Assembly (NCBI RefSeq): GCF_017991995.1
Contig: NZ_JAGOPN010000006.1
Span: forward strand, 229,755 to 293,754
DNA from: Pseudacidovorax sp.
GTDB lineage: Bacteria > Pseudomonadota > Gammaproteobacteria > Burkholderiales > Burkholderiaceae_C
Length of the DNA stretch: 64,000 nucleotides
Direction of reading: 5' to 3'
Part shown: piece after piece, positions 59,401-64,000 of the stretch
Numbering within the stretch: position 1 is the stretch's first letter
How the letters are laid out: each line of letters opens with the position of its first letter
Translations under genes and position numbers: made by a program
The notes under the pieces: generated by a model
The model's input: the letters and a program-made list of their open reading frames with translations, nothing else
Told to the model about the DNA's origin: nothing
Database searches by the model: none

Positions 59401-62400
59401 TCGAGCCTGCGTTCTGGCTGGTCACCGTCACTTGCGTGGCCACCGGCGTTCCCAGGTCGACCGTCACTGCGGGCGTGTCCGCCACCGGCGCGATGGCCAC
59501 ATTCACCGTCGTGGTGGCCGTGCCGCCTGCGCCGTCGCTCACCGTGACGGTGAAGCTGTCGTTGCCGGCGTAGTCCTTGGTGGGCGTGTACGTGTAGCTG
59601 CCGTCGGCGTTGACGACCACCGTGCCATGCGCCGGGTTGCTGCCCTTGGCATAGCTGAGGTTGTCGCCATCCACGTCGGTGGCCACCACCTTGCCGGTGA
59701 CGGGCGTGTCCTCGGGGGTCGACACGGCGTAGCTGGTCGGCAGCACCGGGTTGTCGTTGACCGGGTCGATGCCGATGGTCACCGTCGAGGTGGCCGTGCC
59801 GCCCTTGCCGTCGCTGACCGTCACGGTGAAGCTGTCGCTGCCGTTGTAGTCCTTGCCCGGGTTGTAGGTGAAGGTGCCATCGGCGTTGACGGTGACGCTG
59901 CCATGGGCCGGATCGCTGCCCTTGGTGTAGCTCAGCGTGTCGCCGTCCACATCGCTGCCCACCACCTTGCCACTGACCGGCTTGTCTTCCTGGGTCGTCA
60001 GCTCGTAGTTGGGTACCGTGGGCGCGTCGTTGGTCGGCGTGACGCCGATGGTCACGGTCGAGGTGGCGGTGCCACCGTTGCCGTCGCTCACCGTCACCGT
60101 GAAGCTGTCGCTGCCGTTGTAGTCCTTGCCCGGGGTGTAGGTGTAGCTGCCGTCGGCATTGACCACCACGGTGCCGTTCTTCGGATCGCTGCCCTTGGTG
60201 TAGCCGAGCGTGTCGCCGTCCACGTCGCTGCCCACGACCTTGCCGCTGATGGGCGTGTCTTCCGGCGTGGTCAGGCTGTAGTTCGGCGCGGTGGGCGCAT
60301 CGTTGACCGGCGTGACGGTGATGAACACCGTCGATGTCGCCGTGCCGCCGTTGCCGTCGCTCACCGTCATGGTGAAGCTGTCCTTGCCGTTGTAGTCCTG
60401 GCTGGGCGTGTAGGTGTAGCTGCCGTCGGCGTTGACGGTGACCGTGCCATGCGCCGGGTCGCTGCTCTTGGCGAAGGCCAGCGTGTCGCCGTCCACGTCG
60501 GTGGCGGCCACCTTGCCGCTGATCGGCGTGTCCTCGGGCGTGACCAGGCTGTAGTTCTTGGTCGTCGGATCGAAGCTCTGGCCCGGCACGTTGGGCACGT
60601 CGGTGGGCACCGGCGGATCGTTCACCGGCGTGATGTTCATCGTCACCTTGGCGGTGTCGGTGCCGCCGCGGCCGTCGTCCACCGTGTACTGGAAGTCGAC
60701 CTTGCCGTTGAAGTCCTTGTTGGGCGTGAAGGTGAGCGTGCCGTCGGTGTTCAGGCTCAGCAGGCCATCGGCCAGGGCCACCGGCTTGCCGACGGTGATC
60801 GGCTGGCCATTGATGGCGGTGATGGTCAGCGCGTCGCCATCCGGATCCACGTCGTTGGAGCGCGGATCGAAGGTCAGCGGCGCGTCCTCGAAGCCGGTGA
60901 CCACGTTGTCCAGCGCGTTCGGCGGATCGTTCACGCTGTCCACCACGATGTTGACCGTGGCGACGTCGCGCGCCGTGCCGTCGCTCACCGTGTAGGTGAA
61001 GCTGGCCGGGCCGTTGTAGCCGGCGTCCGGGTTGAAGGTGATGGTGCCGTTGGCATTGAGCGTGGCCGTGCCGTGCTCGACCGCGATGGCCTGGCCCACG
61101 GTGGCGGCCTTGCCGTCGATCTGCGTCACGGTCAGCGCTTCGCCGTCCACGTCCGTGTCATTGGTCAGCACGCTGACGGTCACGGCCGTGTCTTCCGGCG
61201 TGGTGGCCGAATCGTCCACCGCCACGGGCGCGTCATTGGCGCCCGTCACCGTGAGCGTCAGCGTCGTGGTCGAGGTGGCGCCCGAAGGATCCGTGACCGT
61301 GTAGCTGAAGACGTCCCTGGCGCTCTCGCCATCGTCCAGGCCTTGCGCGGCTGCATTGGGCGCATAGGTGTAGCTGCCATCGGCATTGATGGTCAGCGTG
61401 CCCCACTGGCCCTGGATCGGATTGCCGGCATCGACCGAGGTGCCGTTGAAGCCGACCTTGACCACCGACAGCGTGTCGCCGTCCTCGTCGCGGTCGTTGG
61501 CCAGCACGCCGCCCACCGTGCCCACCTTGAGCACCAGATCTTCGCTGGTGATGTTGGTGTCGGCCACCGCCACGGGTGCGTCATTGACGCCGCCCACGGT
61601 GATGGACACGGTCGCGGTGGAGGTGCCGCCGTTGCCGTCGCTGATGGTGTAGGTGAAGCTGTCGGCGCCGTTGTAGTCGAGGCTGGGGGTGTAGACCGGG
61701 TTGCCGTCCGCGCCCAGCGTCACGGTGCCGTGCGAGGGCTGCGTGAAGCCGATGATGCTCAGCGTGTCGCCGTCCACGTCGGTGTCGTTGCGCAGCACCG
61801 GGATGGAGATCGGCGTGTCCTCGGCGGTGTTGACCGCGTCGTCCACCGCCTTGGGCGCGTCGTTGACGGGCGTGACCTCGACATTGACCGTCGCCGTCAC
61901 CGGCGTGCGGCCATCCGTCGCCGTGTACGTGAAGCTCAGGTTGCCGTTGTAGTCCTTGTTGGGCGTGTACGTCAGCGTGCCGTCGCCGTTCAGGCTCACC
62001 ACCCCGCCCGTCACCGCCACCGGGCCCGCCGTGATGTCCTTGCCGTCCACCGCGATGATCGACAGCTTGTCGCCGTCCACATCCGTGTCGTTGGCCAGCA
62101 CGTCGATCTTCACCGCCGTGTCTTCCGGCGTCTTCGCCACGTCGTTGCTCAGCGCCGGCGTGTCGTCCAGCGGCGTCACCGTGATGTCCAGCGTGCTCGA
62201 CGAGCCCGTGTTCGTCGTGTACGTCACCGTCGGCACCTGGCCGTTCCAGTTGTCCGCCGGCGTGAACACGTAGTCGCCGTTGGCCGCGATGGTGATCGTG
62301 CCCACGTTCGCGATCGTCGCCGTGCCACCCGCCAGCACCGCCGCCTGCCCCGCCACCTGGAACGAGGCCACGCTCAGCACGTTGTCCACGTCGCGGTCGT

Positions 62401-64000
62401 TGGTCAGCACGTTGCCCAGCGCCGGGCTGTCTTCCGTCGTCGTCTTCACGTCCGGCGCCAGCACGCTGGCGTCGTCCACCGGCGTGACGCCGATGGTCAC
62501 GGTGGACGTGGCCGTGCCACCCTTGCCGTCGCTCACCGTCACGGTGAAGCTGTCGCCGCCGTTGTAGTCCTTGCCCGGGGTGTAGGTGAAGGTGCCATCG
62601 GCATTCACCACCACCGTGCCGTGCGCCGGATCGCTGCCCTTCACATAGGTGAGGGTGTCGCCATCCACGTCGCTGCCCACCACCCTGCCGTCGATCGGGG
62701 TGTCTTCGCGGGTGGTGATGCTGTAGTCGGGCGCCGTGGGCGCGTCGTTCTGCGGCGTGACGTCGATGGTGACGGTGGCCGTGGTCGTGCCGCCGTTGCC
62801 ATCGCTCACCAGCACGGTGAAGCTGTCCTTGCCGTTGTAGTCCTTGGCGGGCGTGTAGAGGTAGCTGCCGTCCGCGTTGACCGTGACGGTGCCGTGCGCC
62901 GGGTCGCTGCCCTTGGCATAGCCCAGCGTGTCGCCATCCACGTCACGGGCCACGATCTGGCCGGTGATGGACGTGTCCTCGGGCGTGGTGCGGGCCTGGT
63001 TGTCGGCCACGGGTGCGTCGTTGGCCCCGTTGACGGTGAGCGTCAGCGTGGTGGTGGCGGTGGCGCCCGAGGGGTCGGTCACCGTGTAGGTGAACACGTC
63101 CTTCTGGCTCTGGCCGGTGGTCAGGGCCTGCGAGGCCGCATTGGGCGCGTAGGTGTAGCTGCCGTCGGCATTGAGCGTCAGCGTGCCCCAGCTGCCTTCG
63201 ATGGCCTTGCCGGCATCGACGGTGTTGCCGCCGAAGCTGACCTGGGTCACCGCCATGCTGTCGCCGTCCGGATCGACGTCGTTGGCCAGCACGCCGCCGG
63301 TGACGCCGACCTTGAGCACCACGTCTTCGCTGGTGCTGTTGGTGTCGGGCTTGGGCTCCGGCGCGTCGTTGACGCCGCCCACCGTGATCGACACCGTGGC
63401 GGTCGAGGTGCCGCCGTTGCCGTCGCTGATGGTGTAGGTGAAGCTGTCGGCGCCGTTGTAGTCCAGGCCGGGCGTGTAGACCGGGTTGCCGTTGGCGTCC
63501 AGCGCCACGGTGCCGTGCGCGGGCTGGGTGAAGCCCACCACGGTGAGCTTGTCGCCGTCCACGTCGGTGTCGTTGCGCAGCACCTGGATGGTGACGGGCG
63601 TGTCCTCGTCGGTGGTCACGGTGTCGTTGACGGCCACCGGCGCGTCGTTGACCGGCGTGACAGTCACGTTCACCGTCGAGGTCGCAGTGCCGCCCTTGCC
63701 GTCGCTCACCGTCACGGTGAAGCTGTCCTTGCCGTTGTAGTCCTGGCTGGGCGTGTAGGTGTAGCTGCCGTCGGCGTTGACCGTGACGCTGCCGTGTGTC
63801 GGGTCGCTGCTCTTGGTGAAGGTCAGCGCGTCGCCGTCCACGTCGGTGGCGGCCACCTGGCCCTTGACCGGCGTGTCCTCCGGCGTCGTGATCGTGTAGT
63901 TGCCCGTCGCCGGGTCGAAGTTCTGGCCCGGCGGCGTGACCGGCGGATCGCTCGGCACCGGCGGGTCGTTCACCGGCGTGACGGTGATCGTCACCGTCGA
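56414..64000 (-). CDS. giant RTX adhesin, LapA-type (N-terminus beyond window edge)
   Basis: The open frame runs to the right edge, giving 2529 residues of a larger type I-secreted surface protein. The first 1500 or so are about 15 tandem cadherin-like repeats of roughly 100 residues, each with D-x-D-G-D calcium sites and ending N-D-A-P or similar. Then come a jelly-roll-like region (VTVTSQNAGSTDQGFKV), VCBS-like repeats (GQYGKLTLNADGSYSYVAD, SQYGTMKANADGTYDFEV) and a stretch resembling the choice-of-anchor K domain (FTHDNWPINSGSSTLDKV). The end has RTX nonapeptides (GGAGDDSIRGGDGADTIRGG) and a type I secretion target domain (DVLDLRDLLQGE). The LapG site should be beyond the edge. It converges on lapD. 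Confidence 0.94.
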   Translation of the reverse strand, partial: STVTITVTPVNDPPVPSDPPVTPPGQNFDPATGNYTITTPEDTPVKGQVAATDVDGDALTFTKSSDPTHGSVTVNADGSYTYTPSQDYNGKDSFTVTVSDGKGGTATSTVNVTVTPVNDAPVAVNDTVTTDEDTPVTIQVLRNDTDVDGDKLTVVGFTQPAHGTVALDANGNPVYTPGLDYNGADSFTYTISDGNGGTSTATVSITVGGVNDAPEPKPDTNSTSEDVVLKVGVTGGVLANDVDPDGDSMAVTQVSFGGNTVDAGKAIEGSWGTLTLNADGSYTYAPNAASQALTTGQSQKDVFTYTVTDPSGATATTTLTLTVNGANDAPVADNQARTTPEDTSITGQIVARDVDGDTLGYAKGSDPAHGTVTVNADGSYLYTPAKDYNGKDSFTVLVSDGNGGTTTATVTIDVTPQNDAPTAPDYSITTREDTPIDGRVVGSDVDGDTLTYVKGSDPAHGTVVVNADGTFTYTPGKDYNGGDSFTVTVSDGKGGTATSTVTIGVTPVDDASVLAPDVKTTTEDSPALGNVLTNDRDVDNVLSVASFQVAGQAAVLAGGTATIANVGTITIAANGDYVFTPADNWNGQVPTVTYTTNTGSSSTLDITVTPLDDTPALSNDVAKTPEDTAVKIDVLANDTDVDGDKLSIIAVDGKDITAGPVAVTGGVVSLNGDGTLTYTPNKDYNGNLSFTYTATDGRTPVTATVNVEVTPVNDAPKAVDDAVNTAEDTPISIPVLRNDTDVDGDTLSIIGFTQPSHGTVTLGADGNPVYTPSLDYNGADSFTYTISDGNGGTSTATVSITVGGVNDAPVAVADTNITSEDLVLKVGTVGGVLANDRDEDGDTLSVVKVGFNGTSVDAGNPIQGQWGTLTINADGSYTYAPNAAAQGLDDGESARDVFSYTVTDPSGATSTTTLTLTVTGANDAPVAVDDSATTPEDTAVTVSVLTNDTDVDGEALTVTQIDGKAATVGQAIAVEHGTATLNANGTITFNPDAGYNGPASFTYTVSDGTARDVATVNIVVDSVNDPPNALDNVVTGFEDAPLTFDPRSNDVDPDGDALTITAINGQPITVGKPVALADGLLSLNTDGTLTFTPNKDFNGKVDFQYTVDDGRGGTDTAKVTMNITPVNDPPVPTDVPNVPGQSFDPTTKNYSLVTPEDTPISGKVAATDVDGDTLAFAKSSDPAHGTVTVNADGSYTYTPSQDYNGKDSFTMTVSDGNGGTATSTVFITVTPVNDAPTAPNYSLTTPEDTPISGKVVGSDVDGDTLGYTKGSDPKNGTVVVNADGSYTYTPGKDYNGSDSFTVTVSDGNGGTATSTVTIGVTPTNDAPTVPNYELTTQEDKPVSGKVVGSDVDGDTLSYTKGSDPAHGSVTVNADGTFTYNPGKDYNGSDSFTVTVSDGKGGTATSTVTIGIDPVNDNPVLPTSYAVSTPEDTPVTGKVVATDVDGDNLSYAKGSNPAHGTVVVNADGSYTYTPTKDYAGNDSFTVTVSDGAGGTATTTVNVAIAPVADTPAVTVDLGTPVATQVTVTSQNAGSTDQGFKVTATKLDGTPGTISFINGGGVVGFGVAGAASNGADTELGYQSGKSEKLSIAFDQAASSATLTFSYLNPTEHASYTLYDAAGRVIGGGVVTGVTDLIDPSITVKSDTGALISRIDFAAPGTNDDYVLNKVSYVVGETMPVTVSVTPSDVDNSEFVSGVVLRVPAGATLSAGTANADGTWTLPLTSNGGYTVNVDPVTHAVTITGLTLSVPASYTGDLSVTAVATVYDTVPTATTTGTGSDTETNAPIVAYDDVGRVKSGATLTVSAANGVIQSGADAGGKDVGTGLVVTGVHTGGDATSVASTATAAPGQTLTGQYGKLTLNADGSYSYVADNASGLPSNKTVTDTFTYTVTGEAGKTETAQLVISIGGTNNAPTIQAGAVAAVSEEGLPGGIPDTTGNTDTTNARTATGNVVIGDIDGDTLAVTLVAPTTALTSGGQAIVWTGAGTQELIGHIGSATGTEAIRVAIGNDGAYTVTLSKPLDQPVKGQEDVSQFNVGVRVSDGAAATTGSLTVRVEDDSPVAANSTATGFVRADSISINSLQGGWINPVFDNGTRQTSQSNTDNDSLIDKISWGTPASGSGQSGYTLVDNIGYTSATGTAIKAGTPFKLADFTHDNWPINSGSSTLDKVTMTMSANVVINGVVTAVSFNVLFDHTETPNGNDPVASRDIISLPAQDVIVQVGIQSYTFRVEGFKDASGNLVNTIYTDEQASNTYSLWGSISSTDALPHITGQVDAQAGADGLASVSWGDLTSQYGTMKANADGTYDFEVNRATRDTLAPGQSVTQNFSYTVTDKDGDTATSTVTIRIEAPSEIQLTTTTGQDYTGTDHGDRIVGSTGNDVINGGAGDDSIRGGDGADTIRGGSGNDVLTGGAGADTFVWKLGDQGTSATPARDIVTDFGTASKANGGDVLDLRDLLQGENHNSGIGNLGSFLHFSKSGSDTVIDVKHDGAAGGAVTQQIVLSNVDLTANNSLTDAAIIQNLLNQGKLITD
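59480..64000 (-). repeat. tandem array of about 15 cadherin-like repeats in the giant adhesin
   Basis: Sixteen linkers of the form P-V-N-D-A-P, G-V-N-D-A-P or a close variant mark units of about 300 bp. Neighbouring units are highly similar at both protein and DNA level, for instance YTPGKDYNGSDSFTVTVSDG in several. The array is likely to vary in length between strains by recombination and is prone to assembly collapse. Confidence 0.9.

Noticed and set aside
57339..63740. Many small plus-strand open frames opposite the giant adhesin
   Set aside because: They recur at the repeat period and are Val/Ser/Pro-rich mirror translations of the adhesin repeats.
56414..64000. Regularly spaced repeats that could suggest a CRISPR or satellite array
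   Set aside because: The units are about 300 bp, stay in one frame and encode cadherin-like domains. No short identical repeats with unique spacers are present.
1..64000. Insertion sequences, prophage, integrase or tRNA attachment sites
   Set aside because: No transposase, integrase, terminal repeat pair or tRNA gene is visible; composition is uniform apart from short regulatory gaps.

Overview
The window is 64 kb of very GC-rich, gene-dense chromosomal DNA with short intergenic gaps, many ATGA/GTGA start-stop overlaps and frequent GTG starts. Gene families and synteny (TetR, isoaspartate methyltransferase-like, rhodanese, TolC, then alr and waaA; TRAP transporters; a Lap-type adhesin locus; a hydantoinase/ABC cluster) suggest a betaproteobacterium of the Burkholderiales, most likely Comamonadaceae close to Variovorax. 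That assignment is inference from content, not a database match. I see no rRNA, tRNA, CRISPR array, phage or insertion sequence.

Layout. 1-3079 is a gluconate module: a TRAP transporter (large subunit cut by the left edge), gluconokinase and a divergent LacI-type regulator, with two identical 12-bp palindromes and a terminator-like hairpin in the kinase leader. 3.2-6.9 kb holds a small coiled-coil membrane protein, an OmpA-like protein, ChaC, a SodC lipoprotein and a D-amino-acid deaminase. 7.1-8.8 kb is the 2-keto-3-deoxygalactonate branch (dgoK, dgoA). 8.8-17.7 kb holds a MobA-like transferase, a bestrophin-like channel, pdxH, a DMT exporter with its LysR neighbour, a two-component system and an S9 peptidase lipoprotein.

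17.8-23 kb, all on the minus strand, is a trimeric autotransporter adhesin locus: a Pro-rich secreted protein, an OmpA-type lipoprotein, the YadA-like adhesin and a DUF4019-like secreted protein. 23.2-28.5 kb holds two TonB-dependent receptors, each preceded by a His-rich DUF2946-like protein, so the pair looks duplicated. msrA and a TetR gene face each other across a long palindrome, followed by the methyltransferase, rhodanese, tolC and alr genes. waaA (with an unusual low-complexity tail) and a phosphomannomutase run the opposite way. 37-40 kb is an alkylation-repair operon (Ada-AlkA fusion, Ogt, DMT transporter).

40-42.9 kb is a compact four-gene module behind a Fur-box-like site: an outer-membrane protein, a periplasmic FMN-binding protein, ApbE, and a small membrane protein whose histidines are spaced as in di-heme cytochromes. 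I read it as a candidate iron-regulated electron-transfer system. Next to it lies a dehalogenase with the complete fluoroacetate dehalogenase residue set. 44.2-50.9 kb is a hydantoin or cyclic-amide catabolic operon (racemase, hydantoinase, SDR, epimerase, ABC importer) preceded by a pair of inverted 12-bp sites.

51.2-64 kb is a Lap-type biofilm locus: a LapE-like TolC protein with a fused C-terminal NTF2-like domain, LapG protease, LapD c-di-GMP receptor, and the C-terminal 2.5 thousand residues of a giant RTX adhesin whose N-terminus lies beyond the right edge. LapD would hold LapG when c-di-GMP is high, keeping the adhesin on the surface; when c-di-GMP falls, LapG would release it.
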